A DNA stretch of 64,000 bases, from contig CM073202.1 of assembly GCA_037042915.1 (NCBI GenBank), forward strand, positions 1,860,001 through 1,924,000, in the 5' to 3' direction. The position numbers and the translations under genes were made by a program. This stretch comes from Auricularia sp. M13. Taxonomy: Eukaryota; Basidiomycota; Agaricomycetes; Auriculariales; Auriculariaceae. Positions 41,392-52,821 of the stretch are shown here, in pieces (within the stretch, counting starts at the first letter, position 1; the number at the start of each line of letters is the position of its first letter). The notes under the pieces are model-generated. The model saw only the letters and a program-made list of their open reading frames with translations, searched no databases and was not told where the DNA came from.

Positions 41392-44300
41392 CTAGGACCG
41401 AACGAGCGTCGTGCCGAGGGCCCGCGCCCTGCGGGCCGCGGTGACCGGGTCGGGGATGTTGAAGTCGATCCCTGTGGTATGGTGGCGCTCGAAGAAGTTG
41501 GAGGGAAATATGGCACGGTCGAAGACGAGAGAGTGGATGTTCTGGGGTTTACCCGGGTTGCGGCGGACGAAGTCCTCGACGGCGCCGATCGCGTTGCCGA
41601 GATTTCCCTTGGGGACCCAGGAGTTGTGCTCGCGCCCGTAGCCGGCCCATTTGACCAGGTAGACAACGCCTCGTCCGAGCTTCTTGGAATCCAGGATCTC
41701 CTCCACTTCGTACTCCTCGTGATCGTCCACGATGGTCGGCGCTGGCGGGCGGGGCGGCGTTGGTGCGGGGCGTACGGCGCAACGTACGGCGAGAGGAGGC
41801 TTTCGTGGAAGACGGGGTGTAGGTTTTTCCACGCCTCCGGCAGCTCCAATTTGAAGGCGGAATGACCCACACTTTCGAGGATCTTGAAAGGACCGAAGCG
41901 CCGTTCGGCCAGTTTCTTGGACGAGACCGCAAGCTTGAGGTTGGTCGCTTCGAGCCACACTTTGTCGCCGACCTTGTATTGTCGCGAAGCACCTCGGCGC
42001 CGGTCGTACTGTGTCTTCATGGACGCGGCGGCCTTGGTGAGTGCGGATTTGGCCTCCTCCCAGGTCCGTTCCATCCGCTGGGCGAACTGGGCGGCCGACT
42101 CGTTGGTGACCACTCGCCGCGGTTCCACGCCCATACGTGGGTGGCGACCGTGATTGAGGAAGAACGGAGACGTACCCGTCGCCTCGGACGCGCGGTTGTT
42201 GATGGCGAACTCGGCCATAGCGAGCCAGTCGGCCCAGTCATCCTGCCGGGCGTTGGTCCATGCGCGAAGGTACTTCTCGATCTCCGCGTTCTCCCGCTCG
42301 GTCTGTCCGTCGGTCTGCGGGTGGTACGCGGTGGACGGGTTTGCCTCGATACCGAGGAGCTTGTAGAGCTCGTTCGCGAATCCCGACACGAACTGCGGGC
42401 CGCGGTCGCTGATGAGCTTCTTGAACAGGCCGAACCGTTTGAAGACGAAGTCACGGTACAAGCGCGCTATACCCTCCGACGTCACCGTAACATGCGTCGG
42501 GCAGAGGATGACCATCTTGCTGTGGCGGTCGGTCACGACGAAGACCGCGTTGAAGCCAAACGACTCGGGCAATGGCCCGATGAGGTCGGCGGAAACGACC
42601 TCCCACGGAGCACTCGGCGCCTCGTTGGGGTGTAGGGGTCCTGCCAGGGTCCGTGCCTCGGTTTGGAGCGTTGGCAAACGTCGCATGCGCGGACGTAACG
42701 CGCAACATACGCGGTCATGCCGGGGAACCAGTAGTACCGGTTAAGGAGCTCCAAAGTCTTGTACCTGCCCGGATGTCCTGCTATCGGTGTGTCGTGAAAT
42801 GCGCTGACGATGCGTTCACGTAGTCGGCGGTTACGCGGGATGTAGACTCGGCCTTTGTACTCGACGACGCCGTTCGTCTCCACAAAGTCCTGCGGGTACG
42901 CAAGCAGGCCCTTCTTGACTGCCTCGTCGCGTTCGTTGGCGTACTTGCGAACCTCGGCCAGGATGTGGTCCTCGTCTCGGAGTCCTAGTTGCCGAATGAT
43001 CACGTCCAACGGTCCGTTGTGCTCCTCGGCGAGTTGACGAAAACGGTCCGGTTGCAGGAGGACAACGTCGGCGTTGTCTTCTGCCCCTCATTAGGCATGT
43101 TCCGGCTCAGCTCGTCGGCGATGACGTTCGTCTTGCCCGGCCGGTGGTGCAATGTAAAATCATACTCGGAGAGCTCGGTGAGCCAACGAGCTTGCCGACG
43201 GTTGAGCTTTGCGGCTCGCGGAAGTACTGCAGATTCCGATGGTCGGTCCATATCTGGAACTGCGGGGCCCCTTTGAGGAAGTGGCGCCAATGTTCGAGGC
43301 AAAGCATCATCGCGAGCATCTCCCTTGTCGTAGATCTCGTAATTACGCTCGGCGGGACTGAAGCTCTTGCTAAAGAACCCGAGTGGGCGTAGCTTCCCGT
43401 CGATGACCTGGTGGAGGACTCCTCCTGCCGCGTAGTCTGAAGCGTCGGTCTCCAACCTGAACGGGGCCCGGTCCTGGGGGAGAAGAAGAGTAACGTCGTT
43501 GCACACGGCGTCGCGAAGGTCCTCGAAAGCCTGCTGCTGCTCCGGGCCCCATTCGAATACGACCCCTTTTCCGTTAGACGGTTGAAGGGTTTCGTGATGT
43601 GCGCGAAATGGGGGATGAAGTTCCGGTAGAAGTTACAGAACTGCATGAACGACCGGACCTCCCGCAGGTTGCGCGGGGGGTTCCAACGGCGTATGGCCTC
43701 CACCTTGACTGGGTCCATGGATACCTGCCCGTTTCCTACAACCAGGCCGAGGAACTTGACTTGGGCTTGCTCGAACTCGCATTTCTCCAGTTTGAGGTAT
43801 AGGCCTGTCTGCCGACACAGTTCCAGTACGGCCCGAACCGCGGTCCGATGGTCCTCCAAGGTGCGGGTAAAAACCAAAAGGTCGTCCATATAGACGATAA
43901 GGACGATCCGCCGAATAAGGTCGCCGAATATGTCGTCCACCATGCGTTGGAAGGTGGCCGGGCTGTTGGTCATGCCGAAGAACATGACGGTGGGTTCGAA
44001 CAGACCTCGGCTCGTGATGAACGCGGCCTTGAATTCGTCTCCCGGTCGGATTCGGACGTTGTTGTACCCCCATCGGACGTCGAACTTAGAGAAATAACGG
44101 GCGTCCTTGATCTTGGTCATGACGTCGGCGACCAGCGGGAGGGGGTAGGAGTCCCGCACGGTGTGGTCGTTGAGCCTCCTGTAATCCATAGTCGGTCGGA
44201 GTCCTCCATCCTTCTTGCCGACGAAGAAAAGCGGCGATGCAATGGGCGAGTTGGACGGCCGAATACGACCCGTCGCTAGGTTCTCGTCCAAGAACTCGTT

Positions 44301-45177
44301 CATCGCCTGTGTCTCCTTCGGCGACAAGGCGTAAACCTTTCCGCGGAGCTTGCGGTCGTTCTCCCATCCGGGCCGGAGGTTGATTTCGTGATCCCACCGA
44401 CGATGGGGGGTAGCTTGTCGAATTCCTTCTTTTCGAACACGTCGGCGTACTCGCGGTAGTATTCGGGGATGTCGGCGACGACGGCGGGTTTGGCGGCCTG
44501 CTCAATGCGGGTTGAGATAGACTCGAAAGCCCGAACGTACTCTTCTTCGTCGTCGGCCGCGAACTCCAAAGCGTCGGCGAGTGAGGCGAAGTCCTCGGCG
44601 AGGTAGCGGGCCGAGCTCGGCGCCGGGTTCGGCATACCACAGCGAGGCGGGCAGCGGGTGAACGTGAGCGCCCCTTCGGCCAGTCAATTTCCGGGTTGTG
44701 CTCCACCAACCAGTCGTATCCTAGAAAGAGGTCGTGTTTTCCACCAAGGTTGGCTACCGGAAAGTCGCGCCGTTCGCGGTGTTCGCGGCCGCGTGCGTCG
44801 CGCACGACCACAAGGAGTTCGACGTACTCCTTGATAAATCCGTTGACCGAGCCGTCGGCGTTGTAGACGGTCCGAACGACGGCTGCGGCTTGGGTTGTAA
44901 GCTGCCGGCGTTTGACAAACGCCTGGTCCACACTTGAGGTCGTGCATCCACTATCCAAAAGAGCTTTGGCCGGGATCCGTTCTCCGGTGTCGAGGGAGGT
45001 GAGGGTGAGAGGTATGTTCATTTGCCTTAGGGCCGAGGGTCGGACCTCGGCGAGTCTTAGGTGTTCACGCTCGGTGTGCGTATCGACAAGACGTTCATCT
45101 GTATTCGGTACGGAGGGCACACCGTCGCCTTCCCACAGGGATCGCGCGGAAATCACTGCGGGGCGGAAAAATCCTTG
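41392..45177 (-). pseudogene. Gypsy copy A pol (protease, RT, RNase H, integrase, chromodomain), frameshifted
   Basis: Protease: LLDSGCTTSS (catalytic Asp) near 44950. RT: fingers LSPKETQAMNEFLDE and active site YMDD at 43881-43892. RNase H: DASDYAAGGVL near 43430. Integrase: zinc site H-x4-H (HDTPIAGHPG) with CDVCQRSK, and core residues in SADLIGP, ISDRGPQF and TDGQTERENAE. The C-terminal chromodomain EYEVEEILDSKK through YLVKWAGYGREHNSW (near 41660) binds modified histone tails in this group and can direct insertion into heterochromatin. The stop at 41392 (LGTTLVRS end) sits just before the polypurine tract. Frame changes occur near 44672, 44405, 43559, 43375, 43088, 43207, 42645 and 41745, nearly all in homopolymers. 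Confidence 0.85.
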
Positions 45178-46250
45178 TCCTCGGTCTCCTCGGCGTGTTC
45201 CTCCAGGAGCGTGGATTTTCCTTCGACCATCCGAGCGATCTCCTCCATGTCCTCGGTGGAAAGGCCTCGGATGACGTCCTTGAAGTTCCTCTCCTGGCAG
45301 TCCCGAGCGAGATGGCCGGGTTTCTTGCAGCGGTAGCAGAGTCCTAGGGTCCGAGCGCGGTGACGGTCCACGTCCATGGGGTCCGGGTCGTGCGCAGGAC
45401 CGGTGGTGGCTGGGGCGGTGATCGCCGGAGCGGGCGCCGCGGCAGGTACGATCACCGGTTGAGTCACCCTCTCGGTGTAATGGTGAACGAAGGGCTTGGC
45501 CGCCGGGCGCGGCGTAGAGTTGGTGGCCGGGCGTGGTCACCGTGGCGGCGGATAATCGGGTCCTGCTCAAGGGCGTACTTGCGGAATTGAAAGTATCCGA
45601 GCGGTTTCTCGGCGTCGGCCTCCATCTTGACGAGCTTGTCCTCGGTGGCGACCTCGGCCTTGCGAAGTCCTTCGACCGTGGCGAGACTGGTGGTCCGGAA
45701 GATTTCGTGCGACTGCATCACGGCGAGGACGAGCGCCGGCTTGAGGTTGCGCCGAAGGTAGTCGACGAGAACGATGTCGTGATACTCCGGGTTGGTAAAT
45801 CCGGCCTTGATGCGGAGCTCGTCGAACTTGAGGAAGAAGGTGTCGGCGTCGCCTCGGCCTTGAGTGAGCTTGGAGATCGCCTCGCGGGCGTGCTCGGCGA
45901 TGCGCGGGTCGAGGAACTTCGTCGAGGTCGCGAAGGAAGTCGCTCCACTTGAGGTCCGGCGAGTCCAGGTCGTGGAGCTGACCCCAGTTCTGTGCCCAAG
46001 CGTCGGCGTCACCTTTGGTCAGGAAGCCGAGCGCGGCGAGTATCTTGTTGCGGTCGCCGGGGATTCCTTTGACGTGGAGCTCCAAGGTCCGACGGAAGGT
46101 CTCGTAGTTGGCGCGGGTCCCATCGTAATCCTCCGGGGCCTGGACGTAGTTTTTGGTGGGTGGGTTGCCCGGTTTGAGTCCGAGCGATTTGATGGCGTTG
46201 ACCAACGACGTTTCGATGGAGGTAGCGAACTCCTCGGTCGTCATCGGCAT
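45153..46250 (-). pseudogene. Gypsy copy A gag, frameshifted
   Basis: Same protein as the intact gag at 51185-52342. A CT loss near 45920 and a G loss near 45533 break the frame. The zinc knuckle CYRCKKPGHLARDC is at about 45295-45340. In this copy the gag frame ends DKDFSAPQ-stop at 45153 and pol lies in the -1 frame, overlapping it. Confidence 0.85.
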
Positions 46251-46411
46251 CTTGACGGTGGTGTCGGGGAAAGCGAAAGGCGCTGGAGATGGGAGGCGAG
46301 TTCTTCGCCGTCGGCCTGGACGTCGGGGGTGGTGTGCGACAGCTTGACCGAGGGCGCGGGGTGAAGGCGGGGGAAGGAACGGGGATACGCGGAGCGTCGG
46401 TAAGGGAGGGG

Positions 46412-46423
46412 TAGATTCGAGCT
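46412..46423 (-). other. self-priming primer-binding site of Gypsy copy A
   Basis: Minus strand AGCTCGAATCTA, 2 nt from the LTR end. It is an exact complement of TAGATTCGAGCT within the LTR. Confidence 0.75.
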
Positions 46424-46425
46424 TA

Positions 46426-46709
46426 TGTTACGGTGACCGAGGATACTCGCCGAACGGACGCTCTGCGGGTGGGGGAAAAAGGACGAGATGTATCGGCGGT
46501 GGGCAAACCAGCTCGAATCTAGCATACAAAGAGCGGACAGCACACGGTATATAAAGGGGGTCCGGATCCGGCCGGACCGCTGACCGCAGGCCGGGGCCAC
46601 GCATGCGCCGGCGGGTCTCGGTCTGATGACTCGGTCCGTATGACGTCGGCGCGAGTGAGGTCCGATAAGCCCAACGGCGATAGGAGCGAAAAGCGAATGA
46701 GCCGTAACA
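46426..46709 (-). repeat. 5' LTR of Gypsy copy A
   Basis: 284 bp. On the minus strand TATATA is followed 32 nt later by TAGATTCGAGCT (plus 46510-46521), the inferred RNA start. Confidence 0.9.
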
Positions 46710-46714
46710 GAAAG

Positions 46715-47181
46715 CCGTACCAGGGAAAACCCGTCATCATGATCGCAGCGCACTTTCCCACGGTCCGTAGCGTCATCCCATTGGCAGCCTGCTGCGCAGC
46801 ATACGTGTGGACGATCGGCAGACTTTCCTCGGAATAATTCCTGAGTCAGCGGCTCACGGGAACGACTCTCATTGGCTCCTGCATACGCATTGCGCAACAC
46901 ACAGCTTGCATGTGACATTCGCGATGCTTCCTATCGACAGGACACTATCGGTACCGTTCGGAATGAGGTCTTCAGTGGCTTGGAATCCCGCATGTATAAA
47001 ACCCAATAGGTAGTGTATGGCTGGCTGTGCAGCCAGCCTGCGAACCGTCTCGACACCGGCGCTTGCGTCGGATTCAGCCAAAGTGATGTTTCAAGCTACC
47101 AGTAGTCCGCCCCTCAAAGATAATATTATTCACATGTGTCACTAATCATCGTCGGCTCCGCTCGCACCCGGAGAACGACTG
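46715..47181. other. 467-bp spacer between the two Gypsy copies, no gene seen
   Basis: No recognisable features. Each flanking element has its own target duplication, so this is older host DNA and not part of a tandem array. Confidence 0.6.
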
Positions 47182-47186
47182 GGGAA

Positions 47187-47470
47187 TGTTACGGTGACCG
47201 AGGATACTCGCCGAACGGACGCTCTGCGGGTGGGGGAAAAAGGACGAGATGTATCGGCGGTGGGCAAACCAGCTCGAATCTAGCATACAAAGAGCGGACA
47301 ACACAGGGTATATAAAGGGGGTCCGGATCCGGCCGGACCGCTGACCGCAGGCCGGGGCCACGCATGCGCCGGCGGGTCTCGGTCTGATGACTCGGTCCGT
47401 ATGACGTCGGCGCGAGTGAGGTCCGATAAGCCCAACGGCGATAGGAGCGAAAAGCGAATGAGCCGTAACA
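47187..47470 (-). repeat. 3' LTR of Gypsy copy B
   Basis: 284 bp, preceded on the minus strand by the polypurine tract TAGTAGGGGGTTA (plus 47471-47483). Confidence 0.9.
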
Positions 47471-47480
47471 TAACCCCCTA

Positions 47481-50400
47481 CTAGGACCGAACGAGCGTCG
47501 TGCCGAGGGCCCGCGCCCTGCGGGCCGCGGTGACCGGGTCGGGATGTTGAAGTCGATCCCTGTGGTATGGTGGCGCTCGAAGAAGTTGGAGGGAAATATG
47601 GCACGGTCGAAGACGAGGGAGTGGATGTTCTGGGGTTTACCCGGGTTGCGGCGGACGAAGTCCTCGACGGCGCCGATCGCGTTGCCGAGATTTCCCTTGG
47701 GGACCCAGGAGTTGTGCTCGCGCCCGTAGCCGGCCCATTTGACCAGGTAGACAACGCCTCGTCCGAGCTTCTTGGAATCCAGGATCTCCTCCACTTCGTA
47801 CTCCTCGTGATCGTCCACGATGGTCGGCGCCGGCGGGGCGGGGCGGCGTTGGTGCGGGGCGTACGGCGCAACGTACGGCGAGAGGAGGCTCTCGTGGAAG
47901 ACGGGGTGTAGGTTTTTCCACGCCTCCGGCAGCTCCAGTTTGAAGGCGGAATGACCCACACTTTCGAGGATCTTGAAAGGACCGAAGCGCCGTTCGGCCA
48001 GTTTCTTGGACGAGACCGCAAGCTTGAGGTTGGTCGCTTCGAGCCACACTTTGTCGCCGACCTTGTATTGTCGCGAAGCACCTCGGCGCCGGTCGTACTG
48101 TGTCTTCATGGACGCGGCGGCCTTGGTGAGCGCGGATTTGGCCTCCTCCCAGGTCCTTTCCATCCGCTGGGCGAACTGGGCGGCCGACTCGTTGGTGACC
48201 GCTCGACGCGGTTCCACGCCCATACGTGGGTGGCGACCGTGATTGAGGAAGAACGGAGACGTACCCGTCGCCTCGGACGCGCGGTTGTTGATGGCGAACT
48301 CGGCCATAGCGAGCCAGTCGGCCCAGTCATCCTGCCGGGCGTTGGTCCATGCGCGAAGGTACTTCTCGATCTCCGCGTTCTCCCGCTCGGTCTGTCCGTC
48401 GGTCTGCGGGTGGTACGCGGTGGACGGGTTTGCCTCGATACCGAGGAGCTTGTAGAGCTCGTTCGCGAATCCCGACACGAACTGCGGGCCGCGGTCGCTG
48501 ATGAGCTTCTTGAACAGGCCGAACCGTTTGAAGACGAAGTCGCGGTACAAGCGCGCTATACCCTCCGACGTCACCGTAACATGCGTCGGGCAGAGGATGA
48601 CCATCTTGCTGTGGCGGTCGGTCACGACGAAGACCGCGTTGAAGCCAAACGACTCGGGCAATGGCCCGATGAGGTCGGCGGAAACGACCTCCCACGGAGC
48701 ACTCGGCGCCTCGTTGGGGTGTAGGGGTCCTGCCAGGGGTCCGTGCCTCGGTTTGGAGCGTTGGCAGACGTCACATGCGCGGACGTAACGCGCAACATAC
48801 GCGGTCATGCCGGGGAACCAGTAGTACCGGTTAAGGAGCTCCAAAGTCTTGTACCTGCCCGGATGTCCTGCTATCGGTGTGTCGTGAAATGCGCTGACGA
48901 TGCGTTCACGTAGTCGGCGGTTACGCGGGATGTAGACTCGGCCTTTGTACTCGACGACGCCGTTCGTCTCCACAAAGTCCTGCGGGTACGCAAGCAGGCC
49001 CTTCTTGACTGCCTCGTCGCGTTCGTTGGCGTACTTGCGAACCTCGGCCAGGATGTGGTCCTCGTCTCGGAGTCCTAGTTGCCGAATGATCACGTCCAAC
49101 GGTCCGTTGTGCTCCTCGGCGAGTTGACGAAAACGGTCCGGTTGCAGGAGGACAACGTCGGCGTTGTCTTCTGCCCCCTCATTAGGCATGTTCCGGCTCA
49201 GCTCGTCGGCGATGACGTTCGTCTTGCCCGGCCGGTGGTGCAATGTAAAATCATACTCGGAGAGCTCGGTGAGCCAACGAGCTTGCCGACGGTTGAGCTT
49301 TTGCGGCTCACGGAAGTACTGCAGATTCCGATGGTCGGTCCATATCTGGAACTGCGGGGCCCCTTTGAGGAAGTGGCGCCAATGTTCGAGGCAAAGCATC
49401 ATCGCGAGCATCTCCTTGTCGTAGATCTCGTAATTACGCTCGGCGGGACTGAAGCTCTTGCTAAAGAACCCGAGTGGGCGTAGCTTCCCGTCGATGACCT
49501 GATGGAGGACTCCTCCTGCCGCGTAGTCTGATGCGTCGGTCTCCAACCTGAACGGGGCCCGGTCCTGGGGGAGAAGAAGAGTAACGTCGTTGCACACGGC
49601 GTCGCGAAGGTCCTCGAAAGCCTGCTGCTGCTCCGGGCCCCATTCGAATACGACCCCCTTTTCCGTTAGACGGTTGAAGGGTTTCGTGATGTGCGCGAAG
49701 TGGGGGATGAAGTTCCGGTAGAAGTTACAGAACTGCATGAACGACCGGACCTCCCGCAGGTTGCGCGGGGGGTTCCAACGGCGTATGGCCTCCACCTTGA
49801 CTGGGTCCATGGATACCTGCCCGTTCCTACAACCAGGCCGAGGAACTTGACTTGGGCTTGCTCGAACTCGCATTTCTCCAGTTTGAGGTATAGGCCTGTC
49901 TGCCGACACAGTTCCAGTACGGCCCGAACCGCGGTCCGATGGTCCTCCAAGGTGCGGGTAAAACCAAAAGGTCGTCCATATAGACGATAAGGACGATCCG
50001 CCGAATAAGGTCGCTGAATATGTCGTCCACCATGCGTTGGAAGGTGGCCGGGCTGTTGGTCATGCCGAAGAACATGACGGTGGGTTCGAACAGACCTCGG
50101 CTCGTGATGAACGCGGCCTTGAATTCGTCTCCCGGTCGGATTCGGACGTTGTTGTACCCCCATCGGACGTCGAACTTAGAGAAATAACGGGCGTCCTTGA
50201 TCTTGGTCATGACGTCGGCGACCAGCGGGAGGGGGTAGGAGTCCCGCACGGTGTGGTCGTTGAGCCTCCTGTAATCCATAGTCGGTCGGAGTCCTCCATC
50301 CTTCTTGCCGACGAAGAAAAGCGGCGATGCAATGGGCGAGTTGGACGGCCGAATACGACCCGTCGCGAGGTTCTCGTCCAAGAACTCGTTCATCGCCTGT

Positions 50401-51246
50401 GTCTCCTTCGGCGACAAGGCGTAAACCTTTCCGCGGAGCTTGCGGTCGTTCTCCCATCCGGGCCGGAGGTTGATTTCGTGATCCCACCGACGATGGGGGT
50501 AGCTTGTCGAATTCCTTCTTTTCGAACACGTCGGCGTACTCGCGGTAGTATTCGGGGATGTCGGCGACGACGGCGGGTTTGGCGGCCTGCTCAATGCGGG
50601 TTGAGATAGACTCGAAAGCCCGAACGTACTCTTCTTCGTCGTCGGCCGCGAACTCCAAAGCGTCGGCGAGTGAGGCGAAGTCCTCGGCGAGGTAGCGGGC
50701 CGAGCTCGGCGCCGGGTTCGGCATACCACAGCGAGGCGGGCAGCGGGTGAACGTGAGCGCCCCTTCGGCCAGTCAATTTCCGGGTTGTGCTCCACCAACC
50801 AGTCGTATCCTAGGAAGAGGTCGTGTTTTCCACCAAGGTTGGCTACCGGAAAGTCGCGCCGTTCACGGTGTTCGCGGCGCGCGTGCGTCGCGCACGACCA
50901 CAAGGAGTTCGACGTACTCCTTGATAAATCCGTTGACCGAGCCGTCGGCGTTGTAGACGGTCCGAACGACGGCTGCGGCTTGGGTTGTAAGCTGCCGGCG
51001 TTTGACAAACGCCTGGTCCACACTTGAGGTCGTGCATCCACTATCCAAAAGAGCTTTGGCCGGGATCCGTTCTCCGGTGTCGAGGGAGGTGAGGGTGAGA
51101 GGTATGTTCATTTGCCTTAGGGCCGAGGGTCGGACCTCGGCGAGTCTTAGGTGTTCACGCTCGGTGTGCGTATCGACAAGACGTTCATCTGTATTCGGTA
51201 CGGAGGGCACACCGTCGCCTTCCCACAGGGATCGCGCGGAAATCAC
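47481..51246 (-). pseudogene. Gypsy copy B pol, few frameshifts
   Basis: An open segment from 49909 down to the C-terminus joins RNase H (Asp in ETDASDYA, about residue 125 of the segment), the integrase zinc site, the integrase core (SADLIGP, ISDRGPQF, TDGQTERENAE) and the chromodomain in one frame. The last residues shift frame near 47543 because of one missing G, so the native stop beside the polypurine tract is missed. Protease (LLDSGCTTSS) and RT (YMDD) lie in 49827-51246 in other frames; breaks are at a GC run near 50880, C5 near 50500, G4 near 50762 and near 49820. The first two pol breaks by the protease-RT linker (50762, 50500) are also present in copy A. Confidence 0.87.
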
Positions 51247-52342
51247 TGCGGGGCGGAAAATCCTTGTCCTCGGTCTCCTCGGCGTGTTCCTCCAGGAGCG
51301 TGGATTTTCCTTCGACCATCCGAGCGATCTCCTCCATGTCCTCGGTGGAAAGGCCTTGGATGACGTCCTTGAAGTTCCTCTCCTGGCAGTCCCGAGCGAG
51401 ATGGCCGGGTTTCTTGCAGCGGTAGCAGAGTCCTAGGGTCCGAGCGCGGTGACGGTCCACGTCCATGGGGTCCGGGTCGTGCGCAGGACCGGTGGTGGCT
51501 GGGGCGGTGATCGCCGGAGCGGGCGCCGCGGCAGGTACAATCACCGGTTGAGTCACCCTCTCGGTGTAATGGTGAACGAAGGGCTTGGCCGCCGGGCGCG
51601 GCGTAGAGTTGGTGGCCGGGGCGTGGTCACCGTGGCGGCGGATAATCGGGTCCTGCTCAAGGGCGTACTTGCGGAATTGAAAGTATCCGAGCGGTTTCTC
51701 GGCGTCGGCCTCCATCTTGACGAGCTTGTCCTCGGTGGCGACCTCGGCCTTGCGAAGTCCTTCGACCGTGGCGAGACTGGTGGTCCGGAAGATTTCGTGC
51801 GACTGCATCACGGCGAGGACGAGCGCCGGCTTGAGGTTGCGCCGAAGGTAGTCGACGAGAACGATGTCGTGATACTCCGGGTTGGTAAATCCGGCCTTGA
51901 TGCGGAGCTCGTCGAACTTGAGGAAGAAGGTGTCGGCGTCGCCTCGGCCTTGAGTGAGCTTGGAGATCGCTTCGCGGGCGTGCTCGGCGATGCGCGGGTC
52001 GAGGAACTTCTCGTCGAGGTCGCGAAGGAAGTCGCTCCACTTGAGGTCCGGCGAGTCCAGGTCGTGGAGCTGACCCCAGTTCTGTGCCCAAGCGTCGGCG
52101 TCACCTTTGGTCAGGAAGCCGAGCGCGGCGAGTATCTTGTTGCGGTCGCCGGGGATTCCTTTGACGTGGAGCTCCAAGGTCCGACGGAAGGTCTCGTAGT
52201 TGGCGCGGGTCCCATCGTAATCCTCCGGGGCCTGGACGTAGTTTTTGGTGGGTGGGTTGCCCGGTTTGAGTCCGAGCGATTTGATGGCGTTGACCAACGA
52301 CGTTTCGATGGAGGTAGCGAACTCCTCGGTCGTCATCGGCAT
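51185..52342 (-). CDS. Gypsy copy B gag polyprotein, intact
   Basis: 385 residues, start at the ATG ending at 52342 (MPMTTEEFATSIETSLVNAI). The capsid-like region (residues about 35-235) is helical with DADAWAQNWG and LVDYLRRNLKPALV typical of Ty3/Gypsy gag. A Pro/Ala linker leads to a CCHC zinc knuckle C306-x2-C309-x4-H314-x4-C319 that binds RNA during particle assembly. Gag packages the element RNA in cytoplasmic particles. The last roughly 20 residues differ from copy A because copy B has one A fewer in an A run near 51257; which version is native is unclear. Pol overlaps gag in another frame, so production of Pol would need frameshifting or a fused frame. Confidence 0.88.
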   Translation of the reverse strand: MPMTTEEFATSIETSLVNAIKSLGLKPGNPPTKNYVQAPEDYDGTRANYETFRRTLELHVKGIPGDRNKILAALGFLTKGDADAWAQNWGQLHDLDSPDLKWSDFLRDLDEKFLDPRIAEHAREAISKLTQGRGDADTFFLKFDELRIKAGFTNPEYHDIVLVDYLRRNLKPALVLAVMQSHEIFRTTSLATVEGLRKAEVATEDKLVKMEADAEKPLGYFQFRKYALEQDPIIRRHGDHAPATNSTPRPAAKPFVHHYTERVTQPVIVPAAAPAPAITAPATTGPAHDPDPMDVDRHRARTLGLCYRCKKPGHLARDCQERNFKDVIQGLSTEDMEEIARMVEGKSTLLEEHAEETEDKDFPPRSDFRAIPVGRRRCALRTEYR

Positions 52343-52503
52343 CTTGACGGTGGTGTCGGGGAAAGCGAAAGGCGCTGGAGATGGGAGGCGAGTTCTTCGC
52401 CGTCGGCCTGGACGTCGGGGGTGGTGTGCGACAGCTTGACCGAGGGCGCGGGGTGAAGGCGGGGGAAGGAACGGGGATACGCGGAGCGTCGGTAAGGGAG
52501 GGG

Positions 52504-52515
52504 TAGATTCGAGCT
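52504..52515 (-). other. self-priming primer-binding site of Gypsy copy B
   Basis: Identical to copy A's site and complementary to LTR positions 52602-52613. Confidence 0.75.
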
Positions 52516-52517
52516 TA

Positions 52518-52801
52518 TGTTACGGTGACCGAGGATACTCGCCGAACGGACGCTCTGCGGGTGGGGGAAAAAGGACGAGATGTATCGGCGGTGGGCAAAC
52601 CAGCTCGAATCTAGCATACAAAGAGCGGACAACACATGGTATATAAAGGGGGTCCGGATCCGGCCGGACCGCTGACCGCAGGCCGGGGCCACGCATGCGC
52701 CGGCGGGTCTCGGTCTGATGACTCGGTCCGTATGACGTCGGCGCGAGTGAGGTCCGATAAGCCCAACGGCGATAGGAGCGAAAAGCGAATGAGCCGTAAC
52801 A
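52518..52801 (-). repeat. 5' LTR of Gypsy copy B
   Basis: 284 bp with the TATATA box and 32-nt spacing to the inferred RNA start as in copy A. Confidence 0.9.
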
Positions 52802-52821
52802 GGGAACCGAGAAATACAGCC

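Larger units (their letters stand above)
41099..46709 (-). mobile_element. Ty3/Gypsy chromovirus, copy A, Tf1/sushi-like self-primed
   Basis: LTRs 41099-41381 (283 bp) and 46426-46709 (284 bp), ends TGTTACGG/CCGTAACA, differ by one A in an A run. The target duplication is GAAAG (41094-41098, 46710-46714). The order on the minus strand is gag, protease, RT, RNase H, integrase, chromodomain, the usual Ty3/Gypsy order. The polypurine tract TAGTAGGGGGTTA (minus; plus 41382-41394) abuts the 3' LTR. The reading frame is broken at several homopolymers (see finding). The element is 98-99% alike to copy B by eye. Confidence 0.92.
47187..52801 (-). mobile_element. Ty3/Gypsy chromovirus, copy B, Tf1/sushi-like self-primed
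   Basis: LTRs 47187-47470 and 52518-52801 (284 bp each) differ at one base (ACAGGGTATATA against ACATGGTATATA). The target duplication is GGGAA (47182-47186, 52802-52806). Gag is intact; pol is broken at fewer places than in copy A. Near-identical LTRs imply a recent insertion. Confidence 0.92.

Noticed and set aside
44086-45570. 494-codon minus-strand ORF across gag and pol of Gypsy copy A
   Set aside because: Only its middle (protease) is in the true frame; the ends are off-frame gag and pol, so it is not a distinct protein.
41099-52801. Tandem duplication of one Gypsy element by assembly error
   Set aside because: The two copies have different target duplications (GAAAG, GGGAA) and different single-base LTR variants, and unrelated DNA lies between them.
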